A stretch of 9,384 bases of DNA from Gemmatimonadota bacterium (GTDB taxonomy: Bacteria; Gemmatimonadota; Gemmatimonadetes; Longimicrobiales; RSA9), in NCBI GenBank assembly GCA_012027055.1, contig VEPF01000138.1, forward strand, positions 1 to 9,384, read 5' to 3'. The translations under genes and the position numbers were made by a program. Below are positions 1 to 6,785 of the stretch, piece by piece (the first letter of the stretch is position 1; each line of letters starts with the position of its first letter). Under the pieces are notes generated by a model. It was given only the letters and a program-made list of their open reading frames with translations. It had not been told where the DNA came from and did no database searches.

Positions 1-1949
1 GCCCGGGAGCAGATCGCCGCGCGCGGGTAGGGCAGCGAGCCGCCCGTCCAGTCGAGGTCCATCAGGTGCGGCAGCAGCGCGAGCAGCGCGTTCGCCCGCT
101 CCTGCAGGTCGGCCTGGTCGGCCGCGACCTCCTTGTCGTAGCGCGCGTGCAGCCGCACGCCCTCGAGCCGCACGTGGAAGCCCAGGCGCTCCAGGAGCCG
201 GCGGATCGCGGGGACGTCGCGGGCCGGATGCTCGGCCAGCTCGTACTGGCTGACCGCGAAGTACTCCAGGTCGATCATGCCGCCGCGCCGCGGCGGCGAA
301 AGGTCGAGGCGGATGAAGGCAGGGTGGTTGCGGTACTGCACGTAGACCTGCACTTCGTTGCCGTACAGCAGGGCCAGCACGGACGGGAAGCTCCGCCCGC
401 CCTGCAGCAGGTGACGCTGGAAGGCACCGGTGAGCAGCCGGATCACGAACGGCGGCTGCACCGACGTCGCCTGCGGCTCCAGGTCCGCATAGCGAATCCG
501 CGTTACCAACACCGGCGCTTCCTCGGCGCGCAGCAGCACCAGGTCCACCGTGCGCTCGGCCCGCCCCCCGCTCCGGAAGCGCCGCAGCGCGTTCTTCAGG
601 CCGCGCTGGTGCAGGTAGCGCTTGAGCCCGTGCAGGGTGCGGACGGCGGCCAGCGCGGGCGGATCCTCGAAGCGCTGGACCTGGCGCGCCACCTCCGGCG
701 GCACCGGTTCCGAAGCGGGCCCCGCCGCGGCCGCAGCCACGAGCGGCGCCCGCAGCGCCGCGTACACCTCGGCCACGTGCGCGGCCTCGGGATCCTCGGC
801 CGCGAACAGCTCCCGATAGTCGCCGACCACGTCATCCAGCAGCGCGAGGATGCGTCCGAGCTTGCCGCGCGTCACCGGCGCCAGGTCCAGGAGCTCCGCC
901 AGCAGCTCCGCGTGCCGCAGGTTGTACGCGCGGAAGCGACGCACCGCCTCCGCCGCCGCGACATCGGGTACCGCACTCGCCGCCCCTTCGGCTCCGTACG
1001 CGATGAGCACGTGAGCGTGCCACGCGCGGCGTGCGGGCACGCACCGCTCCAGCAACGCAGCTTCGGCCGGCCGCACCAGCACCGGCAGCCCGTCCCCGAA
1101 CGTCAGGGCCACCACCGCCTCCACTTCCACGCCCCACACCACGCGCGCCCAGCGCAGCTCCGCCAGCGCCCGGCCGAGCGCCGCGTCCCCCAGGGTGGCG
1201 GCCGCCGCTGCGAGCGACGGCGCGCATGGACACACGCGATCCTCCAGCGGCACCAGCTCCACCAGCTCCCGGTGCGTTGCCCGCGTGTAGGCCAGGTACG
1301 GCGCCAGCAGCCCGCCCGCGTCCGCGCCGAGCACCCGCTCCGAAACAGCGTCGGTCGGCGGCGTCCCGGCCGCGTCGAGCACGCGCGCCGCCAGCAGGCG
1401 CACCGGGCGCGGCCACAGCGCGCGCAGCAGCTCCGCGGACGACTCCGCCCCCAGCTCGCGCCGCAGGGCGCCGAGCAGTGCTTCGGCGCCGGACGCGAGC
1501 GCCCCCTCTGCCGGCGCCGGAGCCGTGCGCAGCGCCACGTCTTCGAGCGCCGCCGCCAGGTCGGCGTGCGGCCGCAATCCGTCACGCAGCAGCCCGGGCA
1601 GCGCCGCCAACGCCCGAAACGCGAGGTCGGCACGTGCGGCCCGCAGCAGCGTAGCCGTGAGCACCGCCGCCTCCGGGATCGCCGGCAGGAGCGCGAGCAG
1701 CGCGTCGAAGACCAGCGGAGCGGCGGGATTGCGCGCGGTGCGCAGCTGCTCGGCGAGCTGGATGTGCCAGGAGGGGAGGGCGGAGTCGGCGCAGGCGGGC
1801 AGCCCCGCGACCGCGGCCAGCGCCGCCTGGACCCGCGCCAGGTCCGGTTGCGCGACGGCCAGGTGCGCACGAATTACGGCCAGCGGATCAGCGACAGGTT
1901 CGCCGGCGAGATCCCGTGCGGCACACCCGCTCTCGCGGTCTGAGGCCAT
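1..1949 (-). CDS. Large helical protein of unknown function (partial, C-terminus beyond left edge)
   Basis: Reading the minus strand from ATG 1949-1947 gives 649 codons with no stop to the window edge, so the 3' end of the gene is missing. The start is preceded by GAGGG about seven bases upstream, and an in-frame stop (TGA, 1976-1974) lies 24 bases upstream of the ATG. The product starts MASDRESGCAARDLAGEP. Roughly residues 20-480 are Ala/Leu-rich and helical in character, with many L-A/L-L heptad-like runs. The part after about residue 480 is more mixed and globular, with segments such as LHGLKRYLHQRG, VYVQYRNHPAFIRLDL and MIDLEYFAVSQYELAEHP. I see no signal peptide, membrane helix, Walker motif or metal-binding cluster. 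Codon use matches the neighbours. It is transcribed divergently from the YIP1 gene. I do not recognise the family; a helical-repeat scaffold or accessory protein is possible, but that is a guess. The coding call is strong because the frame has natural protein composition, while the long antisense frame is Arg/Gln/His-rich. Confidence 0.85.
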   Translation of the reverse strand, partial: MASDRESGCAARDLAGEPVADPLAVIRAHLAVAQPDLARVQAALAAVAGLPACADSALPSWHIQLAEQLRTARNPAAPLVFDALLALLPAIPEAAVLTATLLRAARADLAFRALAALPGLLRDGLRPHADLAAALEDVALRTAPAPAEGALASGAEALLGALRRELGAESSAELLRALWPRPVRLLAARVLDAAGTPPTDAVSERVLGADAGGLLAPYLAYTRATHRELVELVPLEDRVCPCAPSLAAAAATLGDAALGRALAELRWARVVWGVEVEAVVALTFGDGLPVLVRPAEAALLERCVPARRAWHAHVLIAYGAEGAASAVPDVAAAEAVRRFRAYNLRHAELLAELLDLAPVTRGKLGRILALLDDVVGDYRELFAAEDPEAAHVAEVYAALRAPLVAAAAAGPASEPVPPEVARQVQRFEDPPALAAVRTLHGLKRYLHQRGLKNALRRFRSGGRAERTVDLVLLRAEEAPVLVTRIRYADLEPQATSVQPPFVIRLLTGAFQRHLLQGGRSFPSVLALLYGNEVQVYVQYRNHPAFIRLDLSPPRRGGMIDLEYFAVSQYELAEHPARDVPAIRRLLERLGFHVRLEGVRLHARYDKEVAADQADLQERANALLALLPHLMDLDWTGGSLPYPRAAICSR

Positions 1950-2044
1950 GGCAGCCCTCGCGGGGACGAGGTCTCATGCAATGTACTGCGGCCGCGCGGC
2001 GGGCGGTGTCGTCTCGTGCGCGCATGGACGGCCAGCCGACCGCG

Positions 2045-2073
2045 TTGACTCGCACCGGGCGGGGACATATCCT
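2045..2073 (+). promoter_or_regulatory. Probable sigma70-type promoter of the YIP1 gene
   Basis: A TTGACT -35 box (2045-2050, 5 of 6 to consensus) and a TATCCT -10 box (2068-2073, 4 of 6) are separated by exactly 17 bases. They lie in the intergenic region upstream of the YIP1 start. Transcription would begin near 2080, giving a leader of about 77 bases. In such GC-rich sequence this match is unlikely to be incidental, but it is a sequence match only. Confidence 0.55.
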
Positions 2074-2142
2074 TGCTGCGACCCTGCCAGCGCCTGATTT
2101 CCGGTGCGTTTCATGGATACCAGCGCCTCGCGGCGCGCTACC

Positions 2143-2149
2143 GAAGGAG
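2143..2149 (+). promoter_or_regulatory. Ribosome binding site fixing the YIP1 start
   Basis: GAAGGAG lies seven bases before the ATG at 2157. It decides the start against an in-frame upstream TTG at 2073, which has no comparable site, overlaps the -10 box and would add 28 residues of untypical Arg-rich sequence. Confidence 0.75.
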
Positions 2150-2156
2150 TATCCGG

Positions 2157-2786
2157 ATGTCGACTCCCGAAATCTCCAATGCCCTGCCCGCCGGACTGAA
2201 GGACCGCGTCATCAACATCATCACCAGGCCCAAGACCGAGTGGCCCGTGATCGAGGCCGAAGCCACCAATACGGGCAAGCTGTACCGGGAGTACATCGGC
2301 ATCCTCGCAATCATTCCCGCGGTCTGCAGCTTCATCGGCTTCTCCGTGATCGGCATCTCGCTACCGATCGTCGGCACGTTCCGCATCGGGATCGCCCGGG
2401 GACTGGCCAACGCCGTGGTCACGTACGTGCTTACGCTCGTGGGCGCCTACGTCTCGGCTTTCGTCATCGACAAGCTCGCGCCGTCCTTCGAGTCGAAGTC
2501 GGACCAGCTGCAGGCCCTCAAGCTGGTGGCATACGCCTCCACCCCCGTATGGATCGGCGGCCTGCTGAACATCATCCCCGCGCTGGCCGTGATCGGCATC
2601 ATCATCGCCCTGTACGCGATCTACCTCTTCTACCTCGGCCTGCCGGTGCTGATGAAGACGCCGCCCGCCAAGGTGATCCCGTACATGGTCGTAGCCGCCG
2701 TGGTGATCATCGTGGTGACGTTCGTGGTGGGCATGCTGGCCAACACCATCACGGGCACCCGCATGGGCAACATCCCGGGTTATTGA
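2157..2786 (+). CDS. YIP1-family integral membrane protein
   Basis: The gene encodes 209 aa beginning MSTPEISNALPAGLKDRVIN. After a soluble N-terminus of about 45 residues (with a 'ITRPKTEWPVIE' segment typical of bacterial YIP1 proteins) there are about five hydrophobic helices, near residues 48-68, 84-106, 124-140, 141-163 and 173-196. The YASTPVWIGGLLNIIPAL segment (126-143) is the characteristic YIP1-domain signature. Eukaryotic members work in vesicle trafficking; the role of bacterial members is largely unknown, and I make no functional claim beyond the inner membrane location. It appears monocistronic, with its own promoter and a large inverted repeat 25 bases after the stop. The length fits the family. 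No truncation or frameshift is seen. Confidence 0.9.
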   Translation: MSTPEISNALPAGLKDRVINIITRPKTEWPVIEAEATNTGKLYREYIGILAIIPAVCSFIGFSVIGISLPIVGTFRIGIARGLANAVVTYVLTLVGAYVSAFVIDKLAPSFESKSDQLQALKLVAYASTPVWIGGLLNIIPALAVIGIIIALYAIYLFYLGLPVLMKTPPAKVIPYMVVAAVVIIVVTFVVGMLANTITGTRMGNIPGY

Positions 2787-2811
2787 GGACGGCGTCAGGC
2801 AGCACGCCTCC

Positions 2812-2879
2812 CCCTCACGGCCGGGGCCGCGGAGCTCGAGCGCCGCGGCCCCGGTCGCCGTTCGGTCCCCGGGTGAGGG
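2812..2879 (+). terminator. Nested inverted repeat, probable transcription terminator after YIP1 gene
   Basis: A perfect 12-bp inverted repeat (CCGGGGCCGCGG at 2821-2832, CCGCGGCCCCGG at 2843-2854) has a 10-base loop. It is enclosed by a second perfect 7-bp pair (CCCTCAC 2812-2818 with GTGAGGG 2873-2879). The repeat begins 25 bases after the YIP1 stop. There is no T tract, so it is either a GC-only hairpin terminator or an RNA-stabilising 3' structure. It could also act on the opposite strand. Confidence 0.5.
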
Positions 2880-3013
2880 TCAACCGGCAGTGATAGCCCG
2901 CGGCGCGACCGGGTGATGGCGGAACCAGGCGGCGGGCGCCGCTCGAAACCGTTGCTCCCCGGCCATCGTTAGATGTCTGGGGGCGACGTCGTGACCGCCC
3001 GGGTGCGCGTGCC
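2880..3013. other. Intergenic region before the zinc-ribbon gene
   Basis: This 134-base stretch lies between the hairpin and the start at 3014. I find no convincing -35/-10 pair and no strong Shine-Dalgarno sequence before 3014. The promoter of the next gene is presumably here, but I cannot point to it. Confidence 0.3.
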
Positions 3014-3991
3014 ATGTATTCGACCTGCATCTTCTGCAACACTTCGCTCGGACAGAACCGATCGCTGGAGCGGTTCCCCGTGGGGCACCGCCTCGCCTTC
3101 GATGCGCGGCGCGGCCGCCTCTGGGTGGTCTGCAGCTCGTGCCTGCGCTGGAACCTCTCCCCGCTGGAAGAGCGCTGGGAGGTCATCGAGGACTGCGAGC
3201 GGCTGTACCGCGGCACGCGCGTGCGCGTGTCGACCGAGCAGATCGGGCTGGCCCGGCTCGCGGAGGGGCTCGAGCTGGTGCGCATCGGGCGACCGCTGCG
3301 GCCCGAGTTCGCGGCGTGGCGCTACGGCGACCAGTTCGCGAAGCGGCGCCAGCGGGCCATGCTCGGCGCGGCCGCCGGGCTCACCGGAGTCGGCTGGCTG
3401 TGGCTGGGAGGCATCGCGGGCGGCAGCCTGCTCGGCATGTACATCCTCTACCGGCTGGGCGTGCGCGCGGTACGGGGCAGCCCGAACAAGATCGTGGCCC
3501 ACGTCCCGGTGGGGGATTCGCGGCGGTTGGAGCTGCAGCGGAAGGAACTGGCCCGGGTCTCGCTCGAGCCGCTCGGAGAGACCGACTGGTCACTCACCCT
3601 GCCCGCGACGAAGGACCGTCAGGTCCGTCTGTACGGGGAGGACGCGCTGCGCGGGCTCGCGCTGGTGCTGCCGCCCGCCAACCGCTACGGCGGCAACCGC
3701 GTGATGGTGCAGCAGGCCGTGCAGCATATCGAGCACACCGGCGATCCGCTGCGGTACGTGCAGTACGTCGCCTCCCGCCCCACGCTGGCCGGCAGCATCA
3801 CCGAGATGCCGCCGGTGGTGCGGCTGGCGCTGGAGATGTCGACGCACGAGGAGCAGGAGCGCCGCGCGCTCGAGGGAGAGCTGGCGCGCCTGGAGCGGGC
3901 CTGGCGGGAGGCGGAGGAGATCGCCGGGATCTCCGACTCCCTCCTCCTCCCATCCGGCATGCTCGACCGGCTGCGGTCGCTGCGGCGCTGA
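3014..3991 (+). CDS. Zinc-ribbon protein with a central membrane segment, unknown function
   Basis: The product is 325 aa. Two CxxC knuckles, C5-x2-C8 and C40-x2-C43, form a likely treble-clef or zinc-ribbon site at the extreme N-terminus. They are followed by a conserved-looking segment (RLWVVCSSCLRWNLSPLEER) and a charged region with the tract GLELVRIGRPLRPEFAAWRYG. A Gly-rich hydrophobic stretch at about 115-148 could form one long helix or a helical hairpin in the membrane. The soluble C-terminal part ends in a Glu/Arg-rich coiled coil (about 276-305). I recognise no catalytic motif. The start is chosen because the first Cys pair follows immediately; no strong ribosome site supports it. 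The gene converges with the small minus-strand gene, with one base between their stops. A membrane-tethered zinc-ribbon protein of unknown role is as far as the sequence supports. Confidence 0.85.
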   Translation: MYSTCIFCNTSLGQNRSLERFPVGHRLAFDARRGRLWVVCSSCLRWNLSPLEERWEVIEDCERLYRGTRVRVSTEQIGLARLAEGLELVRIGRPLRPEFAAWRYGDQFAKRRQRAMLGAAAGLTGVGWLWLGGIAGGSLLGMYILYRLGVRAVRGSPNKIVAHVPVGDSRRLELQRKELARVSLEPLGETDWSLTLPATKDRQVRLYGEDALRGLALVLPPANRYGGNRVMVQQAVQHIEHTGDPLRYVQYVASRPTLAGSITEMPPVVRLALEMSTHEEQERRALEGELARLERAWREAEEIAGISDSLLLPSGMLDRLRSLRR

Positions 3992-3992
3992 C

Positions 3993-4490
3993 TCAGCTCC
4001 AGGCGCGGAGACGCAGCAGCGCGAACGTGGCTGTGATCGCGTCATTCACGAGCTGCAGCCGCGCGCCCACGTCGGCCGGGAACAGGGCGTAGCTCCGGTG
4101 CCGGTGCTCCGCGGTCTCTTCCCCGAACACCCGGCGGTCCAGCACCAGGCACAGGCAGGTCAGCCGGGCCAGCCTCAGGGGCGGCTCCGGAATGGCGTTC
4201 GCCACCTGCCAGGCATGGTACATCTCGTCGGGTCCGAGTTCGGACAGCAGCTCCAGCACCGCGGCCTCGCTGCCCGCGTGCAGCATCAGGTGCAGGCGGG
4301 GGATGTGGTCCTCGGGCCGGTCCTCCGGCTCCGGTGCTGGGGGTGCCGGTCGTGGCTCGGGTGCCAGCTCCAGCCCGCGCCTGGCTACCTCCAGTTCCAG
4401 CTCCGCCAGCGCCGCCGCGTACTGGACCTCCGCCTGTCCGTGCGCCCGCTCCAGACCGGACCGCGTCGCGTCCAGCAGCTCGATCAGCAC
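3993..4490 (-). CDS. Small helical protein downstream of the SNF2 ATPase (start uncertain)
   Basis: From GTG 4490 this gives 165 aa. It has an N-terminal amphipathic helix (about 1-42), a Pro/Glu linker (43-62, alternating PAP/PEP), and a helical C-terminal region with the segments LHLMLHAGSEAAVLELLSEL and DEMYHAWQVANAIPEPP. I do not recognise the family. This start overlaps the SNF2 stop by seven bases, suggesting coupling, but it has no ribosome site and cuts into the helix SDEVLIELLD, which looks as if it starts a few residues earlier. The open frame continues upstream without a stop to about 4670, with another GTG at 4565 (190 aa) whose GGAGG sits only one base away. It may instead be the true C-terminus of the SNF2 protein, in a -1 frame relative to it. 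Regulation would be with the SNF2 gene. No terminator fits between its stop and the convergent gene. Confidence 0.7.
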   Translation of the reverse strand: MLIELLDATRSGLERAHGQAEVQYAAALAELELEVARRGLELAPEPRPAPPAPEPEDRPEDHIPRLHLMLHAGSEAAVLELLSELGPDEMYHAWQVANAIPEPPLRLARLTCLCLVLDRRVFGEETAEHRHRSYALFPADVGARLQLVNDAITATFALLRLRAWS

Positions 4491-6349
4491 CTCGTCGCTG
4501 AGGCGCGCCGCCGGGCCGGGGGGCAGCGGCGCTTCCCGCTCGCGTGATCGCCCGGGCCTGGGCACGCCTCCGGCTCGAAACCGGACGGCACCACCCCCTG
4601 CTTCAGCGCGGCGCGCAGCTCGCGCGCGTGACTGCACGCGCCGCGATACTCGAAACCGGGACACGAGCACACCAGGTCGGGGCCGTCCAGCTCCAGGATG
4701 TAGCTCACGCCCGGCCGGCTGTGGCTGGTGACGCGGTAGCGCTTCGCGGCGGGACCGGCCAGCACCTTCGCCAGCACTTCGATCGCTTCCGGCGAAAGCG
4801 ACGCCGGGCCCCGGCCGTTACCGCCGGACGCACCGTTCCCGGCCGCGGCCGCGAGCCGCGCGCGGAACGACGTGCTCACCTCGCGCAGCAGCCGGTCCAC
4901 CGGGTCTTCGGCGGGGTCGGCGGACGCGCTGTCCGCCAGGCCGGGATCGAACTGCGCCACCAACGACTCCAGCTCGGCGAAGACGTCGCCGGGCACCCGC
5001 GCGGCAGCCCCGCCTTCCACTACCACGTCGATGAGCGACGACTTGAACGCGAGCGTGCGCGCCACGAACTCGTCCAGCGTGCCCCCGGCCACCAGGTACG
5101 TGACGTTCACTGTGCCGGTCTGACCGATGCGGTACGCCCGGTCCTCTGCCTGCCAGTGATTGGCCGGCACCCAGTCCAGGTCGTTGAAGACCACCTGGCG
5201 CGCGGCGGTCAGGTTGAGGCCGATGCCGCCGGCGATGATGTTGGCCGCGAGTACCCGCACGTCGGCATCGTTCTGGAACCGGTCCACCAGCTGCTGGCGC
5301 CGCGCGGCGGGCGTGGCACCGGTGAGCAGCAGCGACCCGGCGCCGAAGTGCTCGTGGATCTTCCGGAGCGGCTCGTCGAAGCACGAGAAGACCAGCACCT
5401 TCTCATCCTGCGCGACCACGCCGTCCAGGAACTCGATGGTGCGTGCGGTCTTCGCCACCGCGATCTTGCGGCGCGCCGTGCTGAGCGTCGCGAGCAGGGC
5501 CCGGCGCTGGTCCACGCCCCGCTCGCCTCCGAGCAGGATCCGCAACGCGTCGCGTGCCTCGTGCCGACCCGTGCCCTCCGGTACGTCCTGCTCCAGCCAC
5601 GTGCGCACCTTCGGCGGCAGCGCCAGCACCTCGTCCTTGGTGCGGCGCAGCATGGTGCCGTGCAGCTCCGTGCGCAGCTCCTCCAGGTTGCTCGCCCCCG
5701 TGGTCACCCAGCCGTAGTCGTTCTGGTACGCGGCGCAGTACCGCTTCGCGAACGACAGGAAGCTCCGCGCCATCGGGTGCTGCACCAGCTGCAGCAGCGG
5801 GAACAGGTCGCGCGGGCGGTTCGTCAGCGGCGTGCCGGTGAGCGCGTGGATCACCGTGTCCGGCCCGCTCCCGTCCACCAGCTGCCGTCCGAACCGGCTG
5901 CGCTGGCTGGTGTGGTTCCTGACGTAGTGCGCTTCGTCGAACACGATGCCGGCCCACGGCAAGGCCCGCAGCGCCGCCATGGTGCGGCCCAGGATGTCGT
6001 AGTTGACCACCACCCAGCCGGTATAGCCGCGCGCCGGTGCGACCTCCTTCTCGACCACGCATACTTCGCTCCCCGGCTTCGCGAGCTGGATCTCCCTCGC
6101 CCAGTTCCGCTTCACGGACGCGGGACACACCACCAGCCACGGACCCGCGGGCGCGGCTTCCCCGAGCGCGATGATCGACTGGCGCGTCTTCCCCAGCCCC
6201 ATGTCGTCCGCCAGGATCGACCGCCTGCGGCCCAGCAGGAAGGCCACGCCCTCCACCTGGTGCGGAAACAGCCCAACCGCCAGCCGCTCCGCGCGGCGGC
6301 GTGCTTCTTCGCTCACTTCCAGTGACGGTGGAACGGTGCGCCGGCTCAT
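4484..6349 (-). CDS. SNF2-family ATPase/helicase with C-terminal SWIM zinc finger
   Basis: The gene encodes 621 aa from ATG 6349 (MSRRTVPPSLEVSEEARRRA). All core SNF2 motifs are present in order: the motif Q-like FPHQVEGVAFLL (28-39), Walker A DDMGLGKT (48-55), Ia (VVCPASVKRNW, 73-83), Walker B DEAH (138-141), motif III TGTPLTNR (171-178), motif IV KVLVFSCFDEPLRKI (317-331), motif V GIGLNLTAARQVVFNDLDW (375-393) and motif VI QAEDRAYRIGQ (400-410). The spacing resembles SMARCAL1/HARP-type proteins. A SWIM finger follows at C561-x-C563-x8-C572-x-H574. Known family members use ATP to translocate on double-stranded DNA and remodel or anneal it; SWIM fingers bind DNA or protein. The start is chosen at the first Met before the conserved region; AAGG lies about seven bases upstream. 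The frame stays open a further 100 codons to 6649, but that part overlaps the terminator and has unnatural composition. The last ~20 residues (KRRCPPARRR...) look like off-frame translation. Confidence 0.92.
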   Translation of the reverse strand: MSRRTVPPSLEVSEEARRRAERLAVGLFPHQVEGVAFLLGRRRSILADDMGLGKTRQSIIALGEAAPAGPWLVVCPASVKRNWAREIQLAKPGSEVCVVEKEVAPARGYTGWVVVNYDILGRTMAALRALPWAGIVFDEAHYVRNHTSQRSRFGRQLVDGSGPDTVIHALTGTPLTNRPRDLFPLLQLVQHPMARSFLSFAKRYCAAYQNDYGWVTTGASNLEELRTELHGTMLRRTKDEVLALPPKVRTWLEQDVPEGTGRHEARDALRILLGGERGVDQRRALLATLSTARRKIAVAKTARTIEFLDGVVAQDEKVLVFSCFDEPLRKIHEHFGAGSLLLTGATPAARRQQLVDRFQNDADVRVLAANIIAGGIGLNLTAARQVVFNDLDWVPANHWQAEDRAYRIGQTGTVNVTYLVAGGTLDEFVARTLAFKSSLIDVVVEGGAAARVPGDVFAELESLVAQFDPGLADSASADPAEDPVDRLLREVSTSFRARLAAAAGNGASGGNGRGPASLSPEAIEVLAKVLAGPAAKRYRVTSHSRPGVSYILELDGPDLVCSCPGFEYRGACSHARELRAALKQGVVPSGFEPEACPGPGDHASGKRRCPPARRRASATRC

Positions 6350-6612
6350 GTTCGTGCCTTTTCGATGGGGTGATCGGATCTCCCTGTCGCGCATGGTCCC
6401 GGACGTCGTCCGGCCGGCTGGACCACCGTGCGCGCTCCGCCAGGGGAGCAGGGCGTCGGTTGGTGTGCGGAAAGCCGGTTCTCGATCCGCAGCTCGCCAT
6501 GCAGGCAGCCCCGGGAGCGGACTGCCGACCTGCCTAAGATGGCCTGATGGTGTGACAGCGATGCGAAGCTCTGCGAGGGTGTTCGCGTACCGCAATTCCA
6601 GACCTCTTTCCA
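6350..6612. other. Non-coding region upstream of the SNF2 gene
   Basis: These 263 bases hold no gene I can support. An open minus-strand frame continues from the SNF2 gene, but its translation is not protein-like. I find no clear promoter for the SNF2 gene in this stretch, and no repeat. Confidence 0.4.
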
Positions 6613-6616
6613 GCGA

Positions 6617-6656
6617 AAAACCCGTGGCTCCGGCGCTGGCCCGAGCCACGGGTTTT
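6617..6656 (-). terminator. Rho-independent terminator (works on both strands)
   Basis: A perfect 14-bp stem, AAAACCCGTGGCTC (6617-6630) with GAGCCACGGGTTTT (6643-6656), has a 12-base loop. GCG/CGC pairing extends it past one bulged A. Read on the minus strand, the stem runs into TTTTT; read on the plus strand it ends in TTTT. It lies 130 bases after the response-regulator stop and 268 bases before the SNF2 start. It therefore ends the two-component operon, or a short RNA, before the SNF2 gene. Confidence 0.85.
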
Positions 6657-6667
6657 CGCGCCCTTTA

Positions 6668-6690
6668 GGTCCATTTTCGCAGGCTGGACC
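6668..6690 (-). repeat. Small inverted repeat in the non-coding region
   Basis: GGTCCA (6668-6673) and TGGACC (6685-6690) are perfect inverted copies with an 11-base loop. Together with AGCCGC/GCGGCT (6714-6719 / 6724-6729) they would form two hairpins ahead of the terminator on a minus-strand transcript. Confidence 0.4.
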
Positions 6691-6735
6691 AAGTAGGCCA
6701 TAAAGACCACCTGAGCCGCGTCAGCGGCTGCCTTC

Positions 6736-6765
6736 AATATAGCCTCGCGCGCTCCGCCGCGACAG
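6736..6765 (-). promoter_or_regulatory. Possible promoter for a short RNA or the SNF2 leader
   Basis: On the minus strand TATATT (6741-6736) matches the -10 consensus at 5 of 6 positions. CTGTCG (6765-6760) is a weak -35 (3 of 6) at 18-base spacing. This AT-rich patch stands out in very GC-rich sequence. Transcription would start near 6729 and meet the terminator about 75-115 bases later. Confidence 0.35.
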
Positions 6766-6772
6766 GCGGAGC
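6751..6772 (-). terminator. GC-rich hairpin just after the response-regulator stop
   Basis: GCTCCGCC (6751-6758) and GGCGGAGC (6765-6772) form a perfect 8-bp stem with a 6-base loop, 13 bases after the stop of the receiver gene. There is no T tract, so it may be a weak terminator or a 3'-end protecting structure. It overlaps the weak -35 of the possible promoter. Confidence 0.4.
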
Positions 6773-6785
6773 GGCCCTGCCCGGG

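Noticed and set aside
832..1870. Several overlapping frames on both strands within the left gene
   Set aside because: They are Arg/Pro/Gly-rich or Ser/Arg-rich off-frame readings of the same high-GC gene.
66..1943. 625-codon open frame on the plus strand
   Set aside because: It is codon-aligned antisense to the real minus-strand gene. Its translation is dominated by Arg, Gln and His, as expected for the complement of Ala/Leu/Val-rich coding sequence at high GC.
1916..2893. 325-codon plus-strand frame across the YIP1 gene
   Set aside because: It is an off-frame shadow of YIP1 that extends through the promoter region and the downstream hairpin. The YIP1 frame has membrane helices and a proper ribosome site.
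4544..6325. 593-codon open frame on the plus strand
   Set aside because: It is antisense to the SNF2 gene, which has every diagnostic motif; the plus translation is Arg/Gln/His-rich and motif-free.
6350..6649. 100-residue N-terminal extension of the SNF2 protein
   Set aside because: It contains one arm of the strong terminator, has non-protein-like composition, and the natural start at 6349 precedes the conserved core by only about 27 residues.
6660..6715. tRNA-like appearance of the inverted repeat region
   Set aside because: There is no T-loop (GTTCGAATCC-like) sequence, no D-arm and no acceptor stem of seven pairs on either strand.
6534..6737. 67-codon minus-strand frame
   Set aside because: It runs straight through the terminator stem and both small hairpins. 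I have no evidence of coding and prefer the RNA or leader reading.
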